Shown here piece after piece: positions 14,801 through 27,200 of a DNA stretch of 64,000 nt (the stretch's first letter is position 1; each line of letters begins with the position of its first letter). The DNA is from Antennarius striatus (lineage: Eukaryota > Chordata > Actinopteri > Lophiiformes > Antennariidae). Position numbers and translations under genes: made by a program. The notes beneath the pieces were generated by a model that worked only from the letters and a program-made list of their open reading frames with translations, was not told where the DNA came from and did no database searches. The DNA is taken from the NCBI RefSeq assembly GCF_040054535.1, contig NC_090798.1, positions 3,760,001-3,824,000 on the forward strand, in the 5' to 3' direction.

Positions 14801-15694
14801 ACAGATTCGAAACTTAAATAACATGACAGGGTTGACCGTCAGGTAAAAATAAAATATTAAATGTTGTTTTACAAATGTTTTTAGCTTTAAGGTAAAGACT
14901 TTAAAGCTGATTTTCTTTCATTGTACAATATTTTCCAAGAAATTTTCCAATAAGGAAAAAATATATTTTGACATCAAATATACGTATGTCAAGTGCAGTT
15001 TAATAATTGACATATATTTAATAAAATGTGAATAGATTTTAAGGAATCATATACAAAAAATATGAAAAATTTATTTAAACTGATGTAATTGTTCCTATAT
15101 CACTAAAGAAACATGACTTTTGTACTTATTTGTCTGGACTTTGAAGACGTAAGATGATTAATGGAGCAACAGCGCCCTCTAGTGGCGGCAGGGAGCAATT
15201 GGGGAGTTTGAGGGACTTCAAATGTCTCTTCACCTCTTTATGAGGGATTTATTGTTCCTTTTGCCTGCTGAACGTAAAAATAAAGAAATAAAAACAGAAA
15301 AAAGTTTCAACAGTTTTGAAAAATCTGGTTTCAACCATTGTTTGCCCTCTATTTTCCAGGTGAGGTCCCTCCAGGTAAATCCATCCGCCACATGCGTCAG
15401 TTCCACTCCCACCACAACCTGCTCAGTCTGGCGCAGCCCTCCCTGTCCTCCACCTCCAGACTCCACGGTCAGGACCCCGACCCTCAGGACCGCAGGGGCC
15501 CACTGACTTCTGCACTGAGCTTCTCCCTGGGGGGCGGCGGAGGCAGCAGAGGAAGCTGCTCCAGCCTCACCGGGTCCACGGAGAACAGCATCTGGGTGAG
15601 ACAGACACCGCAGGAGGAGAGTAAACCGGCGCCGGCGGCTAATTTCTGGGACTTCTTCACCGGGAAAGGGTCGAGTTCAGAGACGATGGTATGA
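5814..15694 (+). CDS. arhgap6: Rho GTPase-activating protein 6-like (3' part of gene, 10 coding exons)
   Basis: Exons: 5814-5882, 10909-11219, 12235-12445, 12535-12590, 13041-13191, 13319-13470, 13576-13752, 14087-14175, 14255-14481, 15360-15694 (stop TGA 15692-15694). All introns are GT-AG and phases match; about 592 residues are visible. The product should speed GTP hydrolysis by Rho-family GTPases in the cytoplasm near actin. The first exon gives a basic stretch ([14 protein letters not shown]), the second [16 protein letters not shown], both as I recall from ARHGAP6. The RhoGAP domain runs from [12 protein letters not shown] to LIQNYRKLF. Its arginine finger is in [14 protein letters not shown] (Arg codon 12558-12560), and [18 protein letters not shown] is present. 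The tail is Ser/Gly-rich, much shorter than mammalian ARHGAP6 (about 970 aa in all), and ends ETMV, a class I PDZ-ligand form. The 13319 exon could instead end at 13467. 5' exons are missing. ARHGAP36 was considered, but its GAP domain and ending differ. Confidence 0.88.
6690..6885 (+). repeat. Interspersed repeat remnant (teleost SINE/LINE tail)
   Basis: The words 'gtaaagcgccttgaaatgtc', then 'gcactatataaataaaa' and 'ttgattgattga', form the common 3' tail of a fish interspersed repeat. It sits in the large intron of the Rho-GAP gene. An oppositely oriented relative is at 44.2-44.5 kb. Confidence 0.65.
7565..7606. repeat. (CATT)n-like tetranucleotide tract
   Basis: Imperfect run of 'cgtt/catt' units in the Rho-GAP intron. 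Confidence 0.7.
8735..8835 (+). repeat. Interspersed repeat remnant
   Basis: 'caaaaactacaagactttc' followed by 'ttgaaacttggtagaatggt' resembles a common degraded fish repeat ('...aaaaactac...gaaacttggtggaa...'). A counterpart in the other orientation is near 54.5 kb. The class is not determined. Confidence 0.45.
9601..9630. repeat. (TG)n microsatellite
   Basis: Short TG/CG dinucleotide tract in the Rho-GAP intron. Confidence 0.85.
15169..15190 (-). promoter_or_regulatory. Strong CTCF-like motif
   Basis: On the minus strand this reads GCCACTAGAGGGCGCTG, an excellent match to the CTCF core. It lies in the last intron of the Rho-GAP gene, facing away from the plus-oriented cluster at 17.3-18.0 kb. 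Confidence 0.6.
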
Positions 15695-16115
15695 TTAATG
15701 GATGGAAGAGAAGGAACATGAAGGGAACGAGTGTGAGTGTGAGGGAAAACTTGGTCAAAGAACATGTTACATAACAGACACGTTACAGGTGGAGATTATT
15801 TTTAAAATCTTGATGTTCGTACTTGAACTTCTCACTCAAAAAATGCGTCGGTCGCACATTTACCTGATGGGAAGTTGGAATTTCCTGCTTTTCTGGCGCA
15901 CCTGGAACGCAGCACGGACACAGACTTAAAACAATGAAGAAGATGTCAGCTGTATGACAGGGATTTAATGCTGTTTGAGTTCGTCTTGAGAGTTTATTTC
16001 AATCTGATAGTGACGTCATTTGTCTATGAGATTATCTGAAAATGCAGTAATAATTGTGATGTATATAAATATTCCTTATTTTACACAAACGACGCTAATC
16101 TTTACTACCTGTATA

Positions 16116-16206
16116 AATAAATCTGTCTGTGGGCTCTACTAACTGTTTATCTGTATGATAGCATCCTCTGGTTTGTGTTGTCCTCTAATGAACTCCTTTA
16201 AATAAA
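16116..16206 (+). terminator. Candidate poly(A) signals for arhgap6
   Basis: Two AATAAA hexamers (16116-16121 and 16201-16206) lie 420-510 bases after the stop codon. This is a plausible mRNA 3' end; no transcript evidence is available. Confidence 0.45.
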
Positions 16207-17304
16207 CCCTAACTACAGTCCAATCAGGGAGAACCACTGCAAGGATCTGGACCGACCAAAGGCATCAAAAATAATCTGTAAAATCAGCTTTTTGTGCTCA
16301 TTGATATTTTATTTGGTGACTTACAGACATCTGGGTCAAGTCTGGGTTCTGGGTTATATTTGGTTGAAGATGCTCCATTTTTTTAAATGTGTGGTTTAAC
16401 AACAAAATTACACAAATGACACAAAATTATTCACCACTGTGTGAATAAATCTGTCGACCACAGCCTTCAAATTTTGGTCTTTCTATATTCACAGGAATAG
16501 ATTTTATACAACGATTTAAAGCAGATTAAGAAGTGGAAAAGTCTATTAAGGGTTTGTTTTGAAATTGTAAGTTTTTGGAACATTTGAAGCTAATCTATGG
16601 GTATTAAACTATTTATGGTGTCATAAGTCAATTTTTTAAACTTGACATATTGGGTTTTTTGTAATTCAGACTTTCACCTGGCTGGGTTTTAACCTGCAAA
16701 TCATAAAATCATCACTTCAATGGAATAGTCCCATTTTCTGCATCTCGGTAGGAGCCAGCAGCTGTGGTGCAGCTCAGGTAATGAAGAGTTTCTTTGGACC
16801 TTTGATCAGGCTGGATCTGCCTTCAATTGTTTAACTGGATCAAGTGTATCTGTTTATATGATTTATGGAATATATAAAGCTCCAAAGACAACATCCGCTG
16901 TGTCCTCTGAAGAGACTCATAACCTCTGAAAGGAATCCTTTTTAATCACTGCGACATTCAGTCTGGAAGTGAGGATTAAGACACAACAGCTGTAATGGAA
17001 TCCAGAGCTCCCACTCTGATGCAACTGGAGTATAATCAAGCCCAGAAACACAAAGACATTCCCCAGTTGGAACAGCACAGGCAAAAACTACGCAACACAT
17101 AAACCCTCAGTCCTTTCAACATTTCTCAATTGGGCTTAAATTTTTATAATAAAAAGTTTGCATTGTTTAAAAAAATTTAGTCGCTCTTAGCAGGGGGAAC
17201 AAACATGCATTAGTTCAATCGATTAAAATTATTTTGATAGTCACAATCAGAAGCTGTTGACAATCTAACATCGTCGATTTCAATGTTTTTGTAGTAACCC
17301 ATTA

Positions 17305-17324
17305 TGTCCACAAGAGGGCAACAC
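17305..17324 (+). promoter_or_regulatory. CTCF-like motif
   Basis: Reads TCCACAAGAGGGCAACA on the plus strand. First of four plus-oriented matches within 1.8 kb. Confidence 0.45.
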
Positions 17325-17834
17325 GAGCACAGATCATTCAAGAACGTAGAATAACATTATTGACACGTCTTCCGGAATAACTTTCTTGTGTAGTTTTCCA
17401 CCGAACACTTAAACAGATAGGAAGCATGCATGTCTTATTTTACTTGGATTTAGAGGGTTTTTTTGTATTTGTCTTCGTGTTTTTGTGTTCTTTTTGGTTT
17501 TTTCCAGTTCACTTCAGGAGTCACATCCTTTAATTGTTGGTTTAACTTATCCAACAATCAAGAATGTTGTATGCTGAAATGATCATTCTCTATTTACATC
17601 GAACCAGAAGTGTCCCAATTTGAAGGGAATATTTTAGTTTGTTTCGTTCATCTTAACAAAAGGTTGCCTTCTATCAGGTCAAAAAAAATACATAGTGATA
17701 TTTCAATTGTTAGGATATGTAAAGTAACATTAAAATGATTTTCTGGAGTTGTATTTAGAATATTTCATCCAGACGCGTTGGCATCGTGTTGCATCAGCGT
17801 CAAATGACAATGAAGCATTTGTAGTTAATCACTT

Positions 17835-17853
17835 TGGCCACTAGAGGGTACCA
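17835..17853 (+). promoter_or_regulatory. CTCF-like motif
   Basis: Reads TGGCCACTAGAGGGTACC on the plus strand. Good core, with a T where the consensus has C after GGG. Confidence 0.45.
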
Positions 17854-18009
17854 AACGCATTTACCATCAAGCGACTTCTAAATATTTTATCAGCAATGGA
17901 GTTTAACATGTTTTACTATTTGAACTGTATATAATCGTAAAGTAGTAAAGTTGTTCCTCTGGGTTCGAACACCAAGACTGAATAAAACAAGAATATGTAA
18001 TACGGCTAT

Positions 18010-18030
18010 TGACCACAGGAGGGCAGTGTT
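18010..18030 (+). promoter_or_regulatory. CTCF-like motif
   Basis: Reads TGACCACAGGAGGGCAGTG on the plus strand, a good match to the CTCF core. Confidence 0.5.
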
Positions 18031-19078
18031 ACCAACATGTGTCCATGTCCGGCGGTAGTTTTGCACAGAAGCTTTGCAGACGGAAGGAATTGCAGGAATT
18101 GCAGGTGGTGAAGCTTGTATAAAAGTGTTAGATACATTTTCAAATGTATACCTGTAATTTCCTCCTCCACACTGAGGATGAAGAAGAAACTTGTCATGTC
18201 ATGATGTTCTGGTTCCTCCTCAGGGCTGTGAACCCCATGAATACAAGTTCCAAACCAAACCACAGCAGCTGAATATTTAGCTCAGATAGATGAGAGGAGG
18301 AACTCCAGAGTTGTAATAATAAATACAACATCCAACCAGCCTTGTTGGAGCTCCTGAATAGCCCATTAGGATCATCTTTCATCAACAGGTGTTTGTCAAA
18401 GAATGTAGGATCAAATCCCAACAGTGAGCATTTTTCTTTAATTTCTTTGGTCAACATGAAACCGTGAAATGCTCAAACACACACTTTCAGTGTGTGGAGT
18501 CAGATGGCTCAATCGGCTTAGGTGCTGAGCAGGTGTGAATATATCATCATTTTTCAGGCTCTTTCCTGACAAATACGCGTGGAGAAAAGGTCCGAGTGTG
18601 AAGGGTTTTTTAGCGTGGTGGGTCAGTTCCATCAATGAGCCCAACCTGTACTCGCTGCAGGTTGTGGATCAAATCTGAGTCTCACAGCAATGAGGCCATG
18701 TCCCCTCCGGGTTGGGATTATGGGTTTATGTAGCCTCAAATCAGAAGCTGCTGATATTTTACTGCTAACGTGAAGTAATTTATATGAGAGGATGCTGCCA
18801 GGCAGAGAGTCCCAACTTCTTCAGGTTTGTAGGTAACAACAACAGTAAAAAAAGTAGGATTGAGATTTTGGGAAGAAAAACCTGTAATGTGACGAATAGA
18901 AAAAAAACACACACGGTTGAACCAGAAAGTATTGAGAACAGAATTGTATTGATATTTTATAATATACAACAGAAGGAAAAAAAGTTTAAGTCAAATATGT
19001 ATATATTTGACTCGTTCTCCTCCACTGTATAATGAAGACAACTTCGAATGAGCCATTAGGGTTGTAATACCTCCCTTT

Positions 19079-19095
19079 AACCACTGGGGGCGACA
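19079..19095 (+). promoter_or_regulatory. CTCF-like motif (weaker)
   Basis: Reads ACCACTGGGGGCGACA on the plus strand. The core is good but flanking agreement is limited. Confidence 0.35.
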
Positions 19096-19699
19096 TTCAT
19101 CAAACCATCTGACATGCTTAAAAATCAAGAAACCAAATTTGATAATTACATGGAATTTCTTCCATCTGCAGACTGTGATGATATCATAGAAGAATGCATT
19201 AGATCCTATTTCTGGTACTTGTGTGGTAGAAATCCACGTTTCCATTGTTGTACAAAGACTTTGCTTCATCCTCCATCACAACTGCTCCAAACTCTGGAAG
19301 TGAATAAATCTTCTCTGGAGTTCTCGCAACAAAACCAAATATGTCTTGAGTGTTTTTCAAATCTGTCTGTGCTGACTGGTCAATCTACTGGGAGTGTGGG
19401 ATGGATGGAGGTTTTGAGTCTGTCACCACAGAAGAATTTTTTATATGTTTACAGGTAAAACAGAAAAAAAAAATCTGGAGATGCAGTTTTTTCTAAATCT
19501 TTTACTTGAACTGTTTCTGAGAGCAGTCAATAACAGTATGTACTGTAGGAATAAAAAGTGTCTTAAATCTTAACTGGTAAGATAATATCCAGTTTACAAT
19601 TTGTGAGGACTTAAAAGCAGTATGTTTAGCAGGTATGGCTCTTTATGGAAATTTTATCAGAGATTTAACTATTGAAAAGCAATAAAAATCTATTACCAT

Positions 19700-19732
<33 letters not shown>

Positions 19733-19734
19733 TG
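19700..19734. repeat. (AT)n microsatellite
   Basis: About 35 bases of alternating AT with one slip. Confidence 0.95.
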
Positions 19735-20730
19735 TAGTTCAATTGTGACAAAGTTCCCTCTTTTAATGTAATAAAGTTTTATTACCGACTAATCAACTGT
19801 CCTATAACTAGTTTAATCGCTGACCTTAATTCCTGTAAAGGAAGAATTTTTATCCTAAACTGAACATAAAAGACATAACACATGGGAAGCAGGACAGATT
19901 ACTCCCATCTTCAAAAGCAGTTTGTGTTTTATTTCAACCAGTTTGGACACCATCACAACCAGTTATCATTCCCCAACTTCACTTCATGACATGTATTCAG
20001 AACAAACTCAAGACAGCAGTGAGGAAGTTGCAGCTGCTTCCACAAACAACTCTGGAGCCAAAACCAGATCGTATTGTCCTGAAAAGTTTCAACAACCTGT
20101 TTTTTCTGACATACTGGTTGTTTTTTTTTACCTAAAATGATGCAAAAATACTGTCTTAAAATGAAGAAATTCAGTCACAAATGAGCAAAATTAAAGGTTG
20201 TATATTTTCTGAAGAAGTCCTGGTCTTTAAATACTCGAGTTTGTTGTATGTGGGGCAGCTGTCACTTCACACTGGTTGCAACAAACAATGGAGTGTTAAC
20301 CACACATTCAGTCACTGTTCAGTCATTGCATACCGACTTTAAAACATTTACATTCTTGTTGAGTCTGAAAAGGAGACGTGGATGACTGTAGCCCTGAAGG
20401 GACAATTTAAAACACCATCTGTAAAAGGAAAAATCCACCTCAACATTTATCCAGAGAGAAAAAAAAAAGAGAAGTTAAAAGAAATGACCACACTTTGCAG
20501 ACGACATCATTCTTTATGTTATAGAAGAAATCGACAAGAAATTGAAGCCTCAGGATTGCCAAATAAACAGTAGATTTGGACAATTTCATATGTTTATCCA
20601 TCACTTTTGAAGAAAACAGATCTGTAGACAAAAAAAGATTTTGGTACATAACCCGCAATCTTTTGTAAAACTACTAAATGTCTACAAGGAAATTTTAGGA
20701 CACATTTGAAAGCTGATACAGATGAAAAGT

Positions 20731-20736
20731 TTTATT
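20731..20736 (-). terminator. Candidate distal poly(A) signal for usp12
   Basis: TTTATT on the plus strand is AATAAA in the direction of usp12 transcription. A proximal alternative lies at 22600-22605. Confidence 0.3.
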
Positions 20737-23056
20737 TGCAAATCTGATTTGTTTTCAAAAAATGTACGAAAAAATATAAAAGCAGACAAATGAATAATTG
20801 TTGAGTTTTTGTGTATTTAAAGAGGATTCTTCCTTTTAAAAGGTCATAACAAAAGAGTTAAAGGGCCCTTCTTGAAATTTCTTGTTTTTTTCTAGATGAA
20901 ATCAGGATATTTGTGTCAGGTGCCATCATTTATTTCCTTTATGTCATTTAGTTCAGGCTGCCTGGAATGCCAAATTTAAACAGAAGTATTGATTTCTTAT
21001 CAAAATAAATTTCGAAACTTCTAACGTTTTAGATCTACGATTATTTCAAGCAAATATTTATATTCCAATAATAACATCTGTATTTCTGTACACATCAACA
21101 CACCTCATTACATACTCCCAAATGAAAAGAAAATCTTAAAACATTCAAAGCTGCCCACGGAAGAATGGCAGACAAGTAGAATTTGAAATCAAAAGGAAGC
21201 AAAACATCTCTGAAAAATATAAACATTCACAATAGTACTTAAATAGATAAGAACGGTGTTTAAGCATCACCGGCCAAAACTTTTGAGACAGAAATTTGAG
21301 TCTAGTTGCCAGATTTGAAAGTTTTGAGACTGTATTTAATGAAAAGATGGATTCACAACCTGCTCCAAACTTAATATGAGGACTTTAATCAGTAAAATAA
21401 TGTGCTTAAGTAGGGCTTCAGGTACAACCAGCCTGAAGGCCCATTCAAATTACTTGAATATTGTGCTTCTTAATGTTTACTTATACTACAAACTTTAAAT
21501 GTGAACATGATTTGATGTACATGAACACAAAACTCAAAGGACTACACCGTTTCTGCTGGAGTCTGGGTGTTGCTCAACTTTCAGCTACGATGCCACACAA
21601 ACATTGATGTTTCATGTAGATTAAATGAAGGGCAGCAGTAACACTAGTGTTTTAACACCATTTTATTGTCCCAACCCACAGATTAAAAAAAAACCAAGTT
21701 ATTCTTCTGGACCTTTAAAAACTGAGCAAAGTGAGTTTAGCCAGAACACACACACACACTTCTGTGCTTGCAATAAATGGATTTTAACTGCTAAATAAAA
21801 GCAATGCACTGGTTTGGTTAAGGTTTAGTTTGCTGGCAGCGTTGGAACATCTTTCTTGGTTAAAACAAAATCATTTTTATGACCAACTTTCTGATTCTTT
21901 ATATCGTCATTAGCTGCTGCGGGTACAGCCAGTCATCCAGTTTGTACTGGTGTTAGCGTCTCAGGAGTCGGTGAAGTGTGCCAACATCTGGTCCTAGATC
22001 AGGGCTACAAATGGGTTTTAAAAACAGCCTCTTCATTCATTTGAATGAGGGGCTGACAGTTGTTTTACAGGTCAAGTAGAAGCCCCATTTTTATATAACT
22101 GCACACTTTAAATCCTGATAAGACATAAAAGGAGCAGCACAGCCACTCTACTACAACAGAAACTCCTGGAAGAAACCCGGAGTGCATCTCCATGCAGTGG
22201 CAGTGTGCACTTGCTTGGTAATCTACAACATCCCAGAAAAGGTGGAGTCTCATGAGCTCAAAAAAATAATACTCAAAAAACCCAACAACCAAGAGACGTA
22301 AAGACGGAAATACAATCATAAAGATTTAATGTTTGATCATCCGGGGGAAGAAGCAGGAAGTCGGTCGAGTCTTCCTGGCAATCGATTACAATCAGGTAAT
22401 TGTTTTAAGTTCCCCTGTAAATGTCAGCATCGTGTGACAGATGAAGCTAAGAGGGGATTTGTTGACCCAGATTTTAACAGTTAATAAACTGCTGCCTATT
22501 ATTAATTAGATTCGTTTTTTTAAATTATATTTCCAAAATAAAAATGTTTGGAACTGGCAATAAGAGAAAAGCGGCCTCAAGTCTGAGATTGTCCAAATGT
22601 TTATTTGATAAAATTACTTTAGAAAATCTGAAAACAAATGAGTCAGAATTAAATTTCCTTAACTCTCATAGCTCTAGCATCAAACTTAACGTAATGCAGA
22701 GGAGATTAATCCACTTTAAGCTGCTCAGACACCATGGATCCGTATTAAATACACTATGTTGTACACGTTAGCATCACTCAGCATTAACAAGGCTCCAATA
22801 TGAGTGAAAAACACGTTACGTAAAAAGGTTAGACTGTCTTCCAGAGTTGCAGGAGAAACATCTAGCCAGGAGTTGTCTCTGACATGACAAGGTGTTCATA
22901 ACCAGCTACAGCAACATCTGTGTGCTGTCAGAAAAGAAAGCTTTAATTGGGAGCAAAAGGATAAGATACAACAAACCTTCAACCTGTAACAGCGACAATG
23001 ACAGTCTGGATGTCAGAAATGACTTAGGAATGAAAATGTTTGTTTCTTTACATGTC

Positions 23057-23060
<4 letters not shown>

Positions 23061-23087
<27 letters not shown>
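23061..23087. repeat. Poly(A) run
   Basis: 27 consecutive A on the plus strand (poly-U in a usp12 transcript). Confidence 0.95.
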
Positions 23088-23089
<2 letters not shown>

Positions 23090-24283
23090 GTACAAATGTG
23101 GTTTTTCTGGCATAAAAAAAGAGAAATATTAAGGAATAACCCCATTCATACAAAGTAAACAGGAAAAGAGACACTGCCCACTTTAAAAAAAATAGCTTAT
23201 GTTGTTAAAAACACTTTTTGTTCAATGATTCTCCTCTGTGGCACCAAATATGACCCGTAATCACACAACACTCATTAGCGTCAAAGGTTTCACTCACAGA
23301 GATTCGTTTTCAACTGGATCAGACTGGTTGGTAATATGTAAATTTGATTTTTGGTTTGCTTTCCTGTCAAACTGAAAGAAAAACTCATTTGTAGTTATTA
23401 ATAGGTAGCGCATATTTTAAGAAATCTCATTAAAAAGCAGATTTCTACTGAGGTTTTGTTTCCAGATGTTATATGACTTGGTTTTAAGGTTTAATTTAGC
23501 TTTGAAAAAGAATAAAATTAAATAAATTGTATTCAAATTTTGTTTCAGGGTGAGGAAGGAAAAAAAACGTTTAGTTAGCCAACATGTCTGTGGTGGCTTT
23601 CAATCTCACACCATCAACTATTAGCACCACTTTCTATTAAAACACTGCAAACTAACAACGCCCTCACTGTGCTGCACATCACAGCACCATATGTCAATGG
23701 TTTTGTTGCCTGGTGGGACGTCATTTGAAAACATTGGTTTCTTTTTCCTGTGGTGAACAGATGATATTTGTGTCTGCACGTAAACGATGTAAATTAACAA
23801 ATCGTAAAATGTGCAGAAAAGAATTCAGTGACAGCGTGGTGAGAAAAATTACAATCAGAAATTGCTTAGGCGTCTCATCCGAAATGGTTGTGACTCTGGG
23901 TCGTCTCGAAACTGCTTTACCTCTTTAAAAAAAACGGACCGCTGTAGGCAGCGTTCACGATGTCAGCCTCTTGGATTGGTGTTAACTTGGTCTTCCCCGC
24001 TGACGCCCCAGTGCAAAGCGAGTGTTACAGATTCAGCCGCCGTTGCTTTGTTAAGGTGCTTTTTGCAGTGTGGGCTCAGAGGATTTGAACAGTCGTAATC
24101 CAGGAGGCTGGCACGCGACCGGAGTGTGTTCCAACCCAATCTGATTGGCGCACCAGTGCAAAGCTCCGCCTACGAGGAATAAAGCCTGGATACTTATGTT
24201 AGCGTACTTGGGCGGAGCTGGTGGCAGCCGTACGTGCCTTCCTCCCTCTGTTAGAGTCAGTTGGGGATTTCCCGCTGCTTGGT

Positions 24284-27200
24284 TCAGTCTCTGGACTGGT
24301 AGAACAGGATGTACCCCGACTCTGAGTTCTTGGAAATGTCCGATGTCAAACCGTAGAACTCCTCGATCGCCTGCGCATCAATTTTCTACGAGAGAAGAAG
24401 ATTGGCAATGTTAAATACGTTCTGCAACAAAACTAGTTTGTTAGCTTAGCAATAAGACTGGAGGCAACAGGTGACCCAACTGTCCCTTTAATGTGATCAG
24501 ACTGAATACATTAACTAGTTCTTGCCTACCAAGACCAATTTCTACTTACGTTCAGTTACCTCTGACAAGGATAAATATATGAACTGTGGATTTAACTTGA
24601 GAATCGTCTCGGTATTAACTGTCAAATCTTATTCTAATTGTGGAGCTTTTTCTTGGTAAATAAGAACATTTCTGGCAATGAATCTGAACATTAATATTTT
24701 GAATTTTAACCGTTTGCCCACAGCCTTCAAACTTGTATGTAACGTTGACTTGAAGATGTGACGCGTCTGCAGGAGGTCTAAGGCAGCAGGACATAAAATT
24801 CTTGCCGTCAGTTCACTGCTTTGCTTGTATAACTTTGGGCAATTGTTTCACTGCGGCTTCTGTTCTTTTCCATTTTAAATCAAGTACGTTGACAAGCAAA
24901 AGGTGACGATATCAGGTCCTGACAACTGTTTATTTGGCTTGTTAGCTTTGGTCAAAAAGGGAGAGAAAGGAGCTGGAAATGTATGGTTTAATATAGAATA
25001 TTTACTTTTCGACTGGTGGTGAAAACATTTTTTCCAAGGAGCTTCAGCTCCAGGTGTAAAGACTACAAAAGAATAAAAATAATGAAGAGTGAGGATACAT
25101 TAGAATACGGGCAGCAAGACAGATAGGGAGAGTACTGTAAATCTCCGCAAACCATAAAAATGATAATGTAGTGTTTCTGCTCCGCAGACTCAGCACATTC
25201 TCAACTTGAACCGGTTTCTCTCCAGAGGACCAGATGTTCAAACGGGCCTCCTTCCCATTATAGTGGAAAAATACGCTGGCAATGGGATTGGTTTAGTCAG
25301 TTCTTCATGAATGTAACTGAACAGTTTCCTCTGTATTTAAACTACAGTGCGATTTCTCCCGCTGTTGGAGAGAGTAAAAGTTAAACCCTTTTTTACTGCT
25401 CAGACGCTCCCAAACAACAAACTGGATGATAATCTTTAGTAATCTATTTTGATAAATTTCCAAAAATCACTGGCGTTTTTGTTTCTACTAGGATGATTAA
25501 ATTAACCATTAATGAATTTTGTAAAAAAATTAATAAACAAAAAGTTCCAGCAGCATCATTTCAAACCAATGAGGCTTTAAATTGCATAAAACATTTTGTC
25601 ACTGACAAAAGTTTCACGACTGGAAACCATTGAAGATAGAATTAACAGTATTGTTTGAACAATTCTGTATCAAGGTATAAAAAATTAATTTCAAATACAA
25701 CTAATGTAGCTCAAGATATTTGGATACTACTGCTGTTTTTAAAAAGAATAATTTCTTGAATTGACTAATGCATCTACTTGACAGCATAAGGAAACTTCTA
25801 TACAGCTCAATAAGCTCCATACATCCAAGTCATACACACAGTAACCTGAGAAACCCTGAACATTTATCCTTCGCAACTTCACGGTCAGTAAACCCAAATG
25901 CCTGACTGCTGTGGCATGATGTTCTTTTTTGGCGTGAAGAAAGAAAAAGAATTGAGTGAAAGGTTACTTGGCTGCAGCTGGAACACGGCAGCGAGCGGAG
26001 GCTCTGGCTGCGTCATCATGTGGTCGACCGCCAGTGATTAAGAGCTGCATCACCATGTTGGCTAACGCACACAAACTCTACTGCTTTCATATACTTTTCA
26101 ATGTGTGTCAAGAATGTATTTGGATGGATTTCTCTTTATCACAGAATGGTTGTTTTACCACATAGTTTTGTAGCAGAAACCTTTTTGATTCCATATAAAG
26201 ATCTTATTTAAAAACTGACAGTTCCATATCAGCATCTCCTCCTTGTAGACTGTAAAATTTAAATGAAGAATGAGGACTGGAGCTGACGGCGATCTGTTCC
26301 ATTTTATGAATGCAATGTGTTCGCCAGGTCTTCCTGATTCCTAAACCTCAGTTAACTCCTTAGTCTTTATCTCATTGGTCTGTCAGTGAATCAGAAGAGA
26401 TCTTCACAACGTTACGATCTACAGAATCTGGATGGATGAGTGGTTGAATTTTCCGTCTGGTTCAGACAAGGTGTGAAACATTTGATGTACAGTCTGGAAG
26501 AGTGTCTTTAGTTACTATACATCAACTCTCTTAAAGGTCATCTGTTATTTTCGGAGTGGAGGTTCTTTTATGTCAATTATCTGATCGTAACAAGAAGCAC
26601 TATCCATTTAGAACTGAACAGCTCTGCTCGTCATACAAAAGTAACATGTAGAGTGAAAAGAATGTAGTCAACATCAAGAACAAAGGGACCTAAAGCTAAA
26701 AAGCCAAGACTAGATTTACATGCGATCCCTTGGTGTGACTCACTTCTACAATGTCGTCATCGAATAGCAGCCAGAAGCCGTGGCTCTTGACGATGGTGAT
26801 GTAGTGTCCACGGTTTGGACCGCTGCAGTGTGGAAATGGACAGAATGGGAAAAAACCAGTGAACACACACCATAGAAATACCAGACAAGTGCAATATCTG
26901 TCACTAATATCAGTTAGCTCAATTTTTAAAACAACCCGGTGTTACACAATTTAGAGATAAAACATTTAAGCCTTTTAACAACACTTAGGGTCTTTTTATT
27001 CAGTGGGAAATAAGCAGCGATCTTTTAGCACGTGTATTAAATGAGTGTGTAAACATCTGACCTGTGGCCTTTAGACAAAAATACTGACTTCCTGTTAGTA
27101 AATAATAAATAAACCATTTAGTGATTTTACAGTTTGACTTTCGGCCAATAAAATTACTTGAGCAGCTTTTTTTTTTTAAGAGTTATGAAGATTGTACCTG

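Larger units (their letters stand above)
15695..20730. other. Intergenic region between arhgap6 and usp12
   Basis: The first part is the probable 3' UTR of the Rho-GAP gene, with AATAAA at 16116-16121 and 16201-16206. Beyond that I see no exon with recognisable protein sequence on either strand. The region holds a run of plus-oriented CTCF-like motifs (17.3, 17.8, 18.0, 19.1 kb) and an (AT)n tract at 19.7 kb. The remaining ORFs are short and look random. Confidence 0.6.
20731..24283 (-). other. Probable long 3' UTR of usp12
   Basis: Directly downstream of the usp12 stop codon there are 3.5 kb of AT-rich sequence without exons on either strand. Minus-strand AATAAA hexamers occur at 22600-22605 and 20731-20736. 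A run of 27 A (plus strand) is at 23061-23087. Treating the whole stretch as 3' UTR is an inference from gene order and poly(A) signals; where the mRNA really ends cannot be seen from sequence alone. Confidence 0.45.

Noticed and set aside
5814..15694. Assigning the Rho-GAP to ARHGAP36
   Set aside because: ARHGAP36 as I recall it has a degenerate GAP domain without the arginine finger and ends FFP. This protein has an intact GIFRVGSS arginine finger and the [10 protein letters not shown] / [16 protein letters not shown] segments typical of ARHGAP6.
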